A DNA stretch of 64,000 bases. It comes from Cladobotryum mycophilum (lineage: Eukaryota; Ascomycota; Sordariomycetes; Hypocreales; Hypocreaceae). This document shows, piece after piece, positions 11,184 to 22,579 of this stretch. Location of the stretch: positions 2,914,001-2,978,000 of the forward strand of contig JAVFKD010000004.1 in the NCBI GenBank assembly GCA_036429605.1, given 5' to 3'. Both the position numbers and the translations under genes were made by a program. How positions within the stretch are numbered: the first letter of the stretch is position 1; the number at the start of each line of letters is the position of its first letter. Below the pieces are notes generated by a model. It searched no databases. It was not told the DNA's origin and was given only the letters and a program-made list of their open reading frames with translations.

Positions 11184-12115
11184 TGCTGGGAAGAAGAACA
11201 TGTTCTAATTTACTTGTATGTAGTATGTAAAAAGGAAAGATGAAGAGTCTGTAGGGGGGCTGGTATTGTTTAAGCGAGAATAACAAACTGATTTCATTGG
11301 CACACCTTGTTTTTATTTCATCTTGATGAGAAAGATTGCACAATTGGGATGGCCTTTATGTGATACCTATAGAGATTAGGTCGGCAGAGATAGTAATACC
11401 TGCCACTCCAAGTACTAGGAAAGAGAATTCTTACTTCCATGCCCAAGTCCTTGGGTATAGAATAACCTTGGTCCACTCAACACATGGAAGAAGATGGAAG
11501 AAGTAAACTACTAACTAGTCTACAACTTGAGAGAGAAACGCCTTGTAGTAGTACCTAGTAGTTTATATCCAACAACGAATGAGGCGTGAATCACTGAGCA
11601 AAAAGAAATGATACCATCAACTCTCAAATAACTCAACGTAAAAGAAGATCAGACCATGTTACCTCTCTCATTGTCAAGAGCAAACGCATGACAAGAAACG
11701 GACTAAAGAAACCCAAGTAAAGTGAATGTAAAAAGTCAGGGAACTTGTATACAAGAGTCTGGCAAGTTCGACCAACCGCTCAATGTAATAGTACCCAATC
11801 CAATCCCCTCACTCTCCATCACCATCAACTCTTCTTCCACAATGAAGCTTCCCTTTTATTCATAGAATGCTTTATCGGTATCAAGTATCTTAGTATTGTC
11901 TTTATAAGTCTTTATAGAGAGTTATTCTTACTAACCTTGGCCCTATTCCAGGGGGACCTTCTCCACTTATAGCACTTGTAAACACCTGGATGGCTTGCTC
12001 GCCCTTCTCCCATCAGTTGCCATGCAGTCGTTGACTCTCCTCTCACTTCAAGTTCTCAGTCAACACCTGGTAAACCCGCCGAGGGCTCATAACAAACCCT
12101 CGCGGACGCGTTTTC

Positions 12116-12140
12116 GCACACACACACACACACACACACA
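12116..12140. repeat. CA dinucleotide microsatellite
   Basis: About twelve perfect CA units, probably within the 5' leader or promoter of the gene starting at 12386. Confidence 0.95.
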
Positions 12141-12234
12141 ATTCTTTTTCACCCATCTTCCTCCTCAACCAAAGGAGTATCTTGGTATCTTGCAACAACA
12201 AACTTGGCATAACATCAAGACTCATCTCCTAAAG

Positions 12235-12365
12235 GTATTCCTTTCTTCCTCAAGCATCCTTCTCTTCTTCTAGTTCTTGTCTCCTCTTATCTAGTTGGCG
12301 AAACTTTGCTTGCCGTCAACTGGTATTGCGTTTGTTGGTAACCGATACTAACTCAGGGAAAATAG
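12235..12365 (+). other. Candidate 5' leader intron of the gene at 12386
   Basis: A donor (AAAG then GTATTC) at 12235 and an acceptor (AAATAG) ending at 12365 frame a 131-base intron. A GATACTAACTC branch-like site lies just upstream of the acceptor. The ATG of the coding sequence follows 21 bases after it. The branch site and position support it, but no transcript evidence is available. Confidence 0.5.
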
Positions 12366-12385
12366 GTTCAACGGCGGCTTTCAAG

Positions 12386-13399
12386 ATGCCTCGAACTGGT
12401 TATGATTGCACGGGTCTTCCTGATGGAGCTCGTCCATCTAACCAACACCCGGCCGAAGGCGATGAAGATGGTGGTACTGGCAATGAAGGCGATCGCACCC
12501 CGAGAGCCACGACTCCAGAGAACGAGGGCAATGTCCCTAACGATCAGGAGACAATGACTCCTCGAGCTCATCACACTGGCGTCAACGCCGTCAACGGTGT
12601 TCATGGCGTTGCCAACTTCCCCATGCCCTACCACCAAGCCAATTTCCAATACCCCCTCATCCACCAAAACGGATACCAGGTGCCTAGTTTCCCGGCACCA
12701 AACTTCCATGGCGCAAACTTCCACGGCCATGGATATCCAGTTCATGGTTACCAGCAACCATGGGAGTATCAGCCATGGGGCCAACAGGCGGACTGGAACG
12801 GTCAGTACTTCCACAGCCCAGCAAACGGAGGCTTTGCGGGAGGCCAGGGACAGGACCAAAACCATGCGCACTTGTACGGAACGCAAGGCACATATCCCGT
12901 GGCCAATCCCTCCTACAATGCTGGCTATCCCGCCCATATGCCACCCCCTCCCATGACTTCCGCTCCAGTCAATGCTCCTCAGCCGAATGGACTCGAGGAT
13001 CCCTTTGTTGCCAACCCGGCGTTTCCTCCTCCGGGCCCTCCTATCCCCAACGGCTTCGTTCCCCAGGCCGGCAACGCCCAGTACAACCCGGCCACTTCGG
13101 GCTACGGCGCCCCAATGCCTCCCCCTCCTCCCCCTCCCCAGAGTAGCGAGCTTCGCGAGTGGACCAACCGCGTCTTTGCTTCGCACGGCTTCCCGCTCGT
13201 TTACCAGGATCCAGCCAATTCATCCTTGGCCAACGAGGCACCGGAAGCTCCCAACCAACCCCAGCCGATGCTTCACCCCTCGCCCGTTCCATACCCGAAT
13301 TCCCGCCAGAATTCGAACATGTACAACGGAGGTGTGTTTGCCCGTCGCCGCCGTCGCCACAACGAGCGCCTTCGCAATCGCCGCGGCAACGGACACTAG
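12386..13399 (+). CDS. Asn/Gln/Pro-rich hypothetical protein with a basic C-terminus
   Basis: A single-exon gene for 337 residues that I do not recognise. The N-terminus (MPRTGYDCTGLPDGARPSNQ) is followed by an acidic/Thr-rich part, then a long low-complexity region rich in Asn, Gln, His, Gly, Tyr and Pro (about residues 75-270) with polyproline runs such as MPPPPPPPQSSEL. The last 25 residues are strongly basic, with RRRRR near the end, and could be a nuclear localisation or RNA-binding segment. There is no signal peptide or membrane segment. The composition resembles prion-like or phase-separating RNA-associated proteins, which is inference. The ATG at 12386 was chosen because the frame upstream has no ATG. 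Codon use looks genuine, with a strong preference for C in third positions. Confidence 0.7.
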   Translation: MPRTGYDCTGLPDGARPSNQHPAEGDEDGGTGNEGDRTPRATTPENEGNVPNDQETMTPRAHHTGVNAVNGVHGVANFPMPYHQANFQYPLIHQNGYQVPSFPAPNFHGANFHGHGYPVHGYQQPWEYQPWGQQADWNGQYFHSPANGGFAGGQGQDQNHAHLYGTQGTYPVANPSYNAGYPAHMPPPPMTSAPVNAPQPNGLEDPFVANPAFPPPGPPIPNGFVPQAGNAQYNPATSGYGAPMPPPPPPPQSSELREWTNRVFASHGFPLVYQDPANSSLANEAPEAPNQPQPMLHPSPVPYPNSRQNSNMYNGGVFARRRRRHNERLRNRRGNGH

Positions 13400-14780
13400 G
13401 GGGGGCGAATAACTCCTTTTCAAATCTAGAAAAGTTTAGGCCGGGTTGCTTGGTGCAACCTGTAAGAGAAGCCGCGCAACAACTAAAACACAACTTTCTA
13501 GACCACAATTTTTGCTAATCTTTTTTTTGTTTTGTATCGATTTTCTAGGTTCGAGACCGGTCATCGCCTCTTTTTGTGTTTCGCCACATTGCCCCGATCC
13601 GTGGGCATGTGTGCGTCGCTTTTACGCCTGAGAGGGGGAAAAAAGGCAACATCTTCAGTAAAACTCTCCTAGCAGCCAAGGTTAGCACTCAAACCTCCCC
13701 CGCACACTCCTTATGCATAAACATGGAGAAGGAGTTCTAACCGTGATTGGATACAGGGTCTATTCTAGTAATGGATAACCGGTAGAGATGCTGCATAAAG
13801 GAGATAGTGGTTCAAAGAATGGGAATTTGTCTCAGGGGGACGTCATAACGTCGTAGGCCCATCATAGAGACTGAAAATGCAATTATGCAATGAAAAGCTA
13901 CCAAATATGCGTGATTGTGCGAAAGTGAAGATTCAAGATGTGCAAGACTGAAGGAGTGGCAGGGTGAACTTTTGCTTCACACCAGGCAGGAGATACCCTG
14001 CTTCGCTCCTGAACACTACGCTGAAACGTCACTCCTTGTCACTCGACTACTAAGTCAAAATAAACTGTTAAATTTCGTAGCATCACAAGCGGGAAAACTT
14101 CACCCATGGGAATTACAACTCTTGAAAAATTATGTTTTTGTATTCATCCTATTATAACTCAGCGCTTCTTTTTCGAAGCCCAAAAACTCCGTGTCATTGA
14201 TGTTTCTCTAATAAGTGTATGGGCGCGTTATCATTATCTTCATCAATCCCTTCCGCCCCTCCATATCCTGAAGACAATGATGCCTGTGATCCAAGTAATG
14301 ACCCTGAAAATTCCAAATGCAACTCCTCGTAAACGCCTGGAGGGGGGTGGGGTAAACAAATAACCAAACTCCTTTTTTCGTAAACTTCCCTCATGAATAA
14401 TTTCGTGAAATTTCTCATGTCCATAGAATAAGCCTTCTGTCGGTGACTAGAGAAATGGTATCACAATCCGAGTGTGGTTGTTGAAGAGAGAAAGAAAAGC
14501 CGTGATTGAATGGAATGGTCTGGTATATGGGGTGAAAGGCTCAAAAGGTTCACGAAAATGACTTCATAAATAAGCCTAACCCCATCAATCTCGTAGTTTA
14601 TTGTCGTCTAAACAGTGCCTTCGAGAATTCCAGTCGTCCACAGCTTTAGGGTATCTTAAGTTTGGGTCGGTACGCTAAAACATTATAGAAACAAATGCCG
14701 ATTTTCTTGTTGAAAAAGTCGACGATATAAGAGGGAGGAGAATCATCATTAAGTGAATGAGAACAAAGATGATATACAAA
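13400..14780. other. Tail-to-tail intergenic region
   Basis: This lies between the stop codons of the Asn/Gln/Pro-rich gene (+) and the Gln-His repeat gene (-), so it contains two 3' flanks. It is AT-rich on the right. Short ORFs are present, none resembling a known protein. I see no RNA gene. Confidence 0.6.
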
Positions 14781-16059
14781 TCATGACGGCTGATCGTTAG
14801 TCCAGGCAGTGTCGTTGATAAATGTGTCCCATGGTTCTTCTACTGAGAGGGGGTTGGCAAGATGAGGCAGCTGCTCCGTCTTCATTGCTGGAGGAATGTC
14901 CTCGGCAGAGAATGGCGACTGAAACTCTGACTGGAGCATTTGCTGTTGGTCTTCCAGCTTAAAGTCACCGGGCAGGTCAGATGTACTGAAGAACATGTCT
15001 GGGTTCATCCAATCTTGACTGTTAAACACACTAGGATTGTAGCCATCCGACATGCCCATGTCGCCCATGAGCATTCTAGCCTCAGCGGGAAGCTCTGCGG
15101 TGAAGGCAGATGCGTTATTTCCAAACTGTACCGGAGTGCCCGGGGCCATGGTACTGCCACAACTATTGCTTCCAAATCTGTAGGCCTCCGGGTTAGAGCC
15201 GGGAGTGCCAACAGCGGGAGACGGCATATCATCTTGCGGTCCGAAGCCACGCGGGGAAGCTGACATTGATTGTGTGCGATGATGTGGCTGCACGTGCTGT
15301 GAGTGTTGAACGGGTTGTGAGTGCTGTACGGGTTGAGCGTGTTGAGCGTGTTGAGTGTGTTGAGCGTGTTGTACGGGTTGAGCATGTTGGGCGCGTTGAG
15401 CGTGCTGAGCGGGTTGATAGTTTACCGGGTGAAAGTTTGGTTGCTGGACTCCAGATGTGTGGCAGAAGGCATCCATACCTTGTGCATGAGCGTGGTACAT
15501 TGCCGATATTGGTAGGTGCTGAGCTTGCTGAGCTTGACGTTCGACAAATGGAAAGGTGTCGGAAAACAATTTGTTGATTTCATTGCCTCTCCATTCTTCG
15601 TTGGTGCCGCCGACTAGATGGGACATGACAACTTTGTTGGCCAGGTAGTTCTCGAGCTTGGCGTTCAGATCGGCGGATCCTGTCTGCATATGAGGACCCA
15701 AGAGTCTGTACGAGCGGGGCAAGTCTTCGTCTTCCTCTTCGTACATCTCCTCCTTGATGACAATTTCTTCGGTGATCTTGAACCCCTTTCCGGTACGCTT
15801 CTTGTGAATCTCGCTGGCCATTCGTGCGGATTGGATTCGAGCCTCGAGGCTTCTGTCAGCACGTCTCGAGGCAGCGACGTAGGCACGCTCTTGGTTTTCC
15901 TCGTGGGACCGCTCTGTCTATAAAATTGTCAGTCGATCAATGGCTATGATGGGTGGTGATATGGGGTTGGAAGTATCTGACCTTGCGCTGAACCTTTTCG
16001 GCAGACGCTGTAGGATCTGCAGCCATGTCGGCCGACAGGTCGAAGGATCTCTTGGGCAT
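14781..16059 (-). CDS. Conserved fungal protein with charged N-terminus and Gln-His repeat
   Basis: Two exons, 16059-15982 and 15917-14781, with a 64-base intron, encode 404 residues. The N-terminal third starts MPKRSFDLSADMAADPTASA and continues with a highly charged stretch (ERSHEENQERAYVAASRRAD, then an acidic EEEDEDLPRSY segment). From memory this part is conserved in filamentous ascomycetes, but I cannot name a function. Residues 195-240 are a Gln/His repeat encoded by 15-base tandem units (AQHAQ, PVQHSQ). The C-terminal third is acidic and rich in Phe, Met, Ser and Pro, as in an activation-type domain; a transcription-related role is only inference. There is no DNA-binding domain, signal peptide or membrane segment. 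The upstream ATG was chosen because it splices in phase onto the charged region. Confidence 0.8.
15293..15415 (-). repeat. Tandem 15-base coding repeat (Gln-His-Ala-Gln)
   Basis: Degenerate 15-base units of the type GTTGAGCGTGTTGAG (plus-strand view) repeat about eight times inside the gene at 14781-16059. They encode alternating QHAQ, PVQH and SQ units. The array is in frame and is likely to vary in copy number. Confidence 0.85.
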
Positions 16060-16781
16060 GGCGGCCGTCGATCAATTGAAGAATAGGGAATAGAGAAGAG
16101 AGGATGTAAGACTTGTGAATTTGTCGGCCCTCTTATAGGTGACGTATTTCTAAACACCTACAGCTACTCTGTCTGTAGTGCGAGGCTAAAAAGAACTGCA
16201 GAACAAGGTTTGCAGTGTTGAAGGGGATGGATAATCTTGGAGGGGCAAGACGAAGCCGACTTTTTGCAGTAGTATGCTAAGCTCATCCACGACTTCCCTT
16301 GATGTTTATGGTAAAATTGAATATATCTGGTGAGGATATGCGTATGAAGCGAGGGACCAGAATTTGGGTTGGAATTGACGTAGGACAAGAAGTCTGTATG
16401 AGATGGGTATGTGTGTATGTGTATACCTCGAGTGTCTATCGTGGACCTCGAGCTTGGTTGGTGGGGAGTGATGATGGATGAGTGTGGAAGGGACTCTGAG
16501 ATATCGATGTATACACGAAATCAAGATTCAGCATGTATAATAAACAAAGTCGGAAGCCGAGAAGAGAAAAGGATGGCAAGAGCAAAAGAGCAGCAAACCT
16601 GGGGAAGAAATGGTAGGTAGGTAAGAAGAAGATTTGGGGAGGGAGAGAGGGAGAGAGAGAGAGAGAGAAAGTTCGATACCAGTGTTTATATGATTTCAAG
16701 CAAAGAAAGAAAAAAGGTATGGTAGGCAAGGTAATGTCTATATGTAGGACAGATCAATCAATGCCCGCACACCCTCCCCAT

Positions 16782-16825
16782 ACTGCCTAGTAGGTGTAGT
16801 AGTAAACAAGGTACTACTAGGCAGT
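16782..16825. repeat. Perfect 12-base inverted repeat
   Basis: ACTGCCTAGTAG at 16782-16793 is perfectly complementary to CTACTAGGCAGT at 16814-16825, with a 20-base spacer. It could form a hairpin in RNA or DNA. It is not associated with a recognised element. Confidence 0.9.
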
Positions 16826-18630
16826 CAATTTTTTCTTCTCCTTCCTTTCTCTTTTCCCTTTCGCGGACGAACAAGCCCTGAAAGCGCGTAAGTAGGTTTT
16901 GACCGGTGTCCATGTTGGCGCGAGTTTCTTTCGATCTGGGCAGGTTGGATGAAATCGGATTCTCTATGTGGCGATCGATCTCGATGTCGACGGCCAGTTA
17001 GTGTGAGCCATGAGCCAAAGTATCACGGCGGTACTCCGTAGCATGGGTACGTACCGTTGCGATGCTGCTCATTGCCTTATTCGGCCTCACCAGTTGATGA
17101 GACTCCGCCAGCCAAGCCCTCCCTCCCACCTGTACAATAATACATGCCTACATACCTTGCACTTTTAAGAACCTTGAGACGCGGGCAGTATTATTCCTTG
17201 GTTTCCTTGATTGTCAACCCTTTGCTTACCATCCCCCCCATGCCGGCCCCCTCCCCTCCCTCCCTCTTCTCCCCCTCACAAGACCGACTAGTCTGATGTA
17301 TGCCAAAACGCTGTTGAACATGGACGAGAGTTTCCGCCAGGCTTTACACCATTCGCTCACTAAACAAGCTCACTATATGAAAAGCAAGAAAAAAGAAGTT
17401 GTTGCTTTATTACCTGCCTTAGCAGGTGTCCTTCTTCGGCCGAGATATATCGGTGCCATGCGCGTCAACACACAGTGCAGCCGGTTCTTATTATTAGTCC
17501 AGAGACATGCGTTGAAATGCAAGTCCGATACGAGGGCGGCCCATGGAAAGGCAAGTTCCATCTGATTCCCTCGGAAAAGGTCAAAGGGCCGGTTGCGGTG
17601 TTTGGGGGCATGGCATGGCATGGGACTTTGCTGTAATAATCTCGATCTCAAGAAACATGGAGGGAACGCCAACGGTGTAATAACTGGAGCACAGGAGATG
17701 TGCACGTCTACTTGTACATACTCTACGGAGTACCTACACAGCACAGGCACTGTACCCCCTCCCTGACTGACTGTGAGCCGGACGCTCAAATCAAGTCCGG
17801 TCCCTGGCTCCCAGGCTTCTCAGGACGTAAAGCTCCTACGTTGTTGCAATGCTGCTGAATCGTCACTCGGTAGAGGCGAATGAATGTCTCAGAGCTTCTT
17901 TCTTCTCTTTAGAAGATGGCGAATTATTATAATTACCATCCTCGGCTTAAAGAGTCTTTGCCTCCTGCTACTACCTTGGCGAAGCGGCCCAACAGTAAGA
18001 TGAGGCTCCATTTCATTCAGGATTCAGTAGCCCAAAAGGTCTTCTCAAGCTATTCCCTAGTAGCATGATGGAGAAGTTGAATTCGCATCCTTTGGTTAGT
18101 CGCGGCTCGCCGGGCTACCATTCGGGAAGGTTTTTGCCATCGGATCGCTTTCGTTGAGGCGAAAAGGCGACGAGCAGAGGTATGGATAGGGGATGGGATG
18201 CTGAACATGCACAGTGTGGTTGTAAGTGCTGCTGCCCATCAAAAAAGTCGCCTCCAAGGAAGTCTTCAGTGCTACCCCGCTCGCTGCATGCACCGCAATC
18301 AGTGCAGTATTAACTACACTACCTGTAACCACCATCCATACTGCTAATATCCATCCATCCAGGATCTGCTATCCAAAGTCGATATACAGGATGAACGGAC
18401 TGACATTCCGTAGACAAGGACACGTACATGGCCTGCTTGCCAATCAAACAATTTTTATAAAAAAACCTTTCTTCTCACCTTTTTTCCACAACGCAAACGG
18501 CCCGGCTTGACTTGAACATGGCTTGCTTGCTTGCCTGTCTGCCTTGCTTTGGCTGTCTCAACAACATACATGGCTTTCATACCGGGTTCCATCTAATGCG
18601 GTGTTGTTTGATGGCTTGCTTTTGCTATAC

Positions 18631-18652
18631 ATGGATGGATGGATGGATGGAT
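18631..18652. repeat. ATGG tetranucleotide repeat
   Basis: About five units of ATGG in the 6.5 kb gene-free stretch. Confidence 0.9.
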
Positions 18653-21637
18653 CCGTGGGGATGCCCAAACTCTTCTGATAGCCCAAGCAACTCGAATAAG
18701 CTTTGCAATTACAATAATAACAAAACAAAACATGAAAAAATAAAATACATTAGTTAATATACTGTCATTTCTTCTCGTCTTTCTCAGGTTTGATTTTTTT
18801 TCTTAATTTTGTTTTCCTTGTTTTTCTATCATTTTCTCCTCCCTCCCATGAATGCTTCAGATTGATAATTGCCCAAGCATCCAAATCAAACTCCGTCCTC
18901 TCCCTGCTTTTGCCTGCTTCTGTATTACCGGGCCGCTTCTGGTCTCGCGGAGAAGATGCTCCGCCAACTGATGGCACCAACGAGGTACATTGAGGTACTT
19001 GGGCGCCTTAACAAACCCCACCACGAATTGCATGGAGGAGCCGTGAGGGAGCTATGGCCACCTGCACCACCTTTTCTCAACCCTCTTTGCTCCTGCTCTC
19101 TTTCCCCCTGCCCCACGTATCCGGCGCTAAACCGCATTCGACCCACGTCTTTTGCTCCAGAATGCGCTTCAGAATGTCCCGGATGCACTTTAGCCATGAC
19201 CTCCTTGTTGCGTCAGTCACCCGTCAGTTCTCACTCCCACCGTTTTTCCTCACATTCTTCTTTGCAGCATTCTTTCCATACAATTGGGTCGGAATTATGT
19301 CACTGCTTGAGATGTCACGTCACAGCTTGTGACGCACAAACCCTTGCGCCGGAAATTACAGTCGAGCAAAAAGCTCAAACTGCTGGCGAGAACCCTAGCT
19401 TCTTAGGACTGCTTGCTCCGGTCGAGTAGTCTGCTATTCCATTCTAAAAAAAAATTACGTGTCTTTACCAACCGAACCGTCTGCAGGGAGTTTTGTGAAA
19501 CCCCACGGGGGACGGACCCTTGAGAGACAAGAATGAGAGAGAGAGAGGTACTGGACAACTCGCACTCTTTTTCGTCGCATGCAGCTACGCAATTACTTTT
19601 TCTACTCGGAGACGGCCGTCAAAAAAAACTTGTTATGAAAACGCTCAACTCTAGTTCCCGTACGGAGACGATCCGTCGAGTTGAGAGGTCCAGGACATTC
19701 CTCTCTTTGCCTGACAATTGACCTCATCTTTGTCCATGAAATACCCATGAAATGGCCAGACCTTTGGACTGATTGCCTCTTCTGGTCAATCTTCGAGATC
19801 AGAAAATAAGGCCCCAACTACCGATGGCAGCATGACATCACTTCTGCGGACATCTGCCAGGCACATTACGTATGGCTGAACCAATCTGAGGCTCACGGAC
19901 CGGGTGCTCACTTTGGTGTGGCACTTGACTGCCACATCGCAGGGACCTGAGCCCGACCCTTGACCCGTTGGACCACGAGGGCGTTGGCTGTCCTTTCCAG
20001 TTTGGGCTGGAATGTCGGCGCAGCAGCACCCCCGAGACGGAGCATAGGTCCGGACTGACGGCCGATCAGCCGTATTAAATGTTTCAGCAGCGGGAAGAGT
20101 TCTGATCGCTGCTTTGGAAATCGATCCCGAGAGGTGGTGGGACATTGACAGCATCGTCATTTTGGTAGGAGGGCACTCCCCCGTAGAATATCTGACGTCC
20201 AACCCTTGACTCCCCTCCCTTCCCCAAGTCGATCACCCCCTTAGTGCACCAAGGCTTGGAATGATTATCGAAAAACGACAGAACCGTTGGATTTCCTGGT
20301 CTGGATGCCTTGGCCACGTGACCGGTTTGCAAGCTGCTCCATATAGGCCTGCCATCTGCACTCTTCGGAACCTCCCAGTGTATTTATTTCCTTTCATCCA
20401 CAGGCGGCCTTGAACTTTCCATAGAGGATACAACCTTATTACTTTCTCCTGGACAGTCCCTTGATGGTCATCTTCTCCGATCTTGCATCGTTGGCTAAAG
20501 AAAAAACCGATGGTAATAGTTCAATACGAGTGCTCAGATGATGCTTGGCAAACCAGTAGTCCTGCCCTAGCTGACCGGTGGGAGTTTCAAGGTTTTCACC
20601 GCGCAGAAAATATCAGACGTTGCGTTTCCAGAAGATGCCAGTAGTATAACAAAATCCTGAGCTTGATGAATCTGGGGGCTGTGCTTGGCGTCGAGGGCGC
20701 CCTATCTTTGGCTGACTCGATTCAGGGGGTTAAACCAAGAGGATCTTGACTCGACGTCAAAACCAGACACCAAAGATGGTGTCAAACAGAACATCAAGGT
20801 TCATTTTCACGTGTGTGTTATAGCACACCAGGTAAATCTACCTACCTATCTTTATTAAACTTTGAACTATTATCGGTTCTCGTGTCTGTATATGCTCAGT
20901 TTAGATGTTCCTATAGCAATGCGGACGGGCCCGCTCCGATACCGTTGCCCTCAAAACAACGTGGTATAGCCAGCCTTGTATTTTTGCCAATAAAAATACG
21001 GTTCAGCTATGCATTCAAAGGTTTTTTTGAGTATTCGTGGATGCCTAACTTCCAGTCACATTCATCCATGTATTTTGGTTCCTGCATTTGCTTCGTATCC
21101 ACCTCCCCAATAATGCGCATCTTCAACACAGTCCCATTGGCACGCTACCGGGCATCCCCCACGTTGGAGAGAGATGCATGTGACACAGAACACATGAAGA
21201 AGAAGAAAAAAATGCAGAAAAAAAAGTGTCTCAGATGAGTTGGGGGGCTCCTCGGTCATTCTTGTCAATGTTTGGCTCTTTGCGTATCTTGTATATCTTG
21301 TGTGCTGATACTAAGACGCGTAAAATGCTTTGGAGTCTGAAAGTGACAGCCAGAGCCTCGAGCATGTGGGCCGATGATTGGCCGTTTTTTGAGGAGTCGA
21401 GACAAGTCCTGGCGCAACGCGAATGCAGGGTCTCTGAGGTAGCGCTGGGCTGGGGGACTCGAAGGGGGCCACGGGATTTCTTGAGTGGAAAGCAAGTGAT
21501 TTGAAGCAGAGATACTAGAGCATTCAAGTGTAAGGCATATGATACCTACTACTTAGTATGTAGGCACAAGCAGTAGTGGTGGTAGAATATGCGAGAGATT
21601 TTGTCAACTGTATCATTTGCCGAGCCGAGAGACATTT

Positions 21638-21840
21638 CTTTTGTCTTTCTTTCTTTCTTTCTTTCTTTCCTTCTCTCTCTCCTTCTCAACGTGAGTAAAC
21701 CTTGGTCTGTAACTTTGTCTCCCCCTCCTCCTTTTTTTTTACTCTTCTTTTCCTTTCTTTTCTTCTCCTATCTCTCTCACTCTCGCCACCCCCCTTCTCT
21801 CTCTTTCTATTCTCTCCACCTCCCTCCCCCTTCTCCAGAA
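21638..21840. repeat. CTTT repeats and pyrimidine tract
   Basis: CTTT units near 21638-21672 run into about 170 bases rich in C and T. It lies about 0.8 kb upstream of the oxysterol-binding protein gene. Pyrimidine-rich stretches are common in fungal promoters. Confidence 0.7.
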
Positions 21841-22579
21841 GACATCTAGCGTGTCTGCCTCGAAAAGTATCGACTTCGGAAAACTCCATATGTTATTATA
21901 ACAACAATCCATCCCAATCTTTGTTGAGGCGGCGGCGGCAGGCTTGGCCACTTACTTTATTTGCGGGTTTATTCGACCAACATCATTGGTCCAGCCTGAC
22001 GCCCCCATCCCTTGTACCGCCTTGGATTTCAAGCCCCCAGGCCCAGGCCAGGTACGAAGTACAGCAGCGAAAGTGATACAGAAACCAAGAGACGCACGTC
22101 CCCGCCATTCCATCCCGCCTCCCATAGAAAACCAAAAAAAAAAAAAACGGTTCAGGTTATTCGCCTGACGGCAGTTCTTTCCCCCCTCCAAGGAGAGCAG
22201 AGCCAAAGAGAGAGAGAGCCCTGAATAAGCCCAAAGTCGCCTCTAAGGCAAATCACTGGAGTCCATTTTCACCAAACACACCTACACCTACACTTTCTAG
22301 ACTCTATTTTTTTTTGTTCACCCTCTTTCTTCTCCCCTTCGATAACGGCCGCGTAATTGTTGCGCATTCTCCCATACACCGGAGGAAGAGGGGGAAAGGT
22401 ATCTTTTTTTGTTATTGTTGTTGTTGTGTTCTTATTTTTAACTATTCGGTTTTATTTATTTATTTTTATCTCTGGGTATTGATAGCCTCCCGCCTCTTTC
22501 TCGAGCCGTTTTCTCGGAAAAGTCCCTATTACCGGCTATAGCCAACAAATCTCACGACGACCTCTTTTTTCTCCCTACC

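Larger units (their letters stand above)
11184..12385. other. Intergenic region with a probable leader intron
   Basis: This lies between NOP9 and the Asn/Gln/Pro-rich gene. The right half is pyrimidine-rich and carries a CA repeat at 12116-12140. A probable 5' leader intron occupies 12235-12365. The left half is AT-rich with no recognisable feature. Confidence 0.6.
16060..22579. other. 6.5 kb without a recognisable gene
   Basis: The longest gene-free stretch in the window. It lies upstream of two genes pointing away from each other (the Gln-His repeat gene, -, and the oxysterol-binding protein gene, +). It holds a GA microsatellite near 16639-16668, a 12-base inverted repeat at 16782-16825, two exact TACTCCGTA words (17032-17040, and 17724-17732 inverted), an ATGG repeat near 18631-18652 and CTTT/pyrimidine tracts at 21638-21840. 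ORFs up to 186 codons (for example 18869-19429) have no ATG at their start or look like chance. No transposase, reverse transcriptase or terminal repeat was recognised. Confidence 0.55.

Noticed and set aside
12368..13186. 272-codon ORF on the minus strand opposite the Asn/Gln/Pro-rich gene
   Set aside because: An antisense shadow: its openness follows from the codon bias of the plus-strand gene, whose composition and ATG context look genuine.
18869..19429. 186-codon ORF in the 6.5 kb gene-free stretch
   Set aside because: It begins at a TTG, not an ATG, is rich in Ser, Cys and Pro without domain structure, and overlaps other open frames.
20813..21238. 141-codon ORF in the 6.5 kb stretch
   Set aside because: No domain, a poly-Lys end from an A-rich tract, and no codon bias like that of nearby genes.
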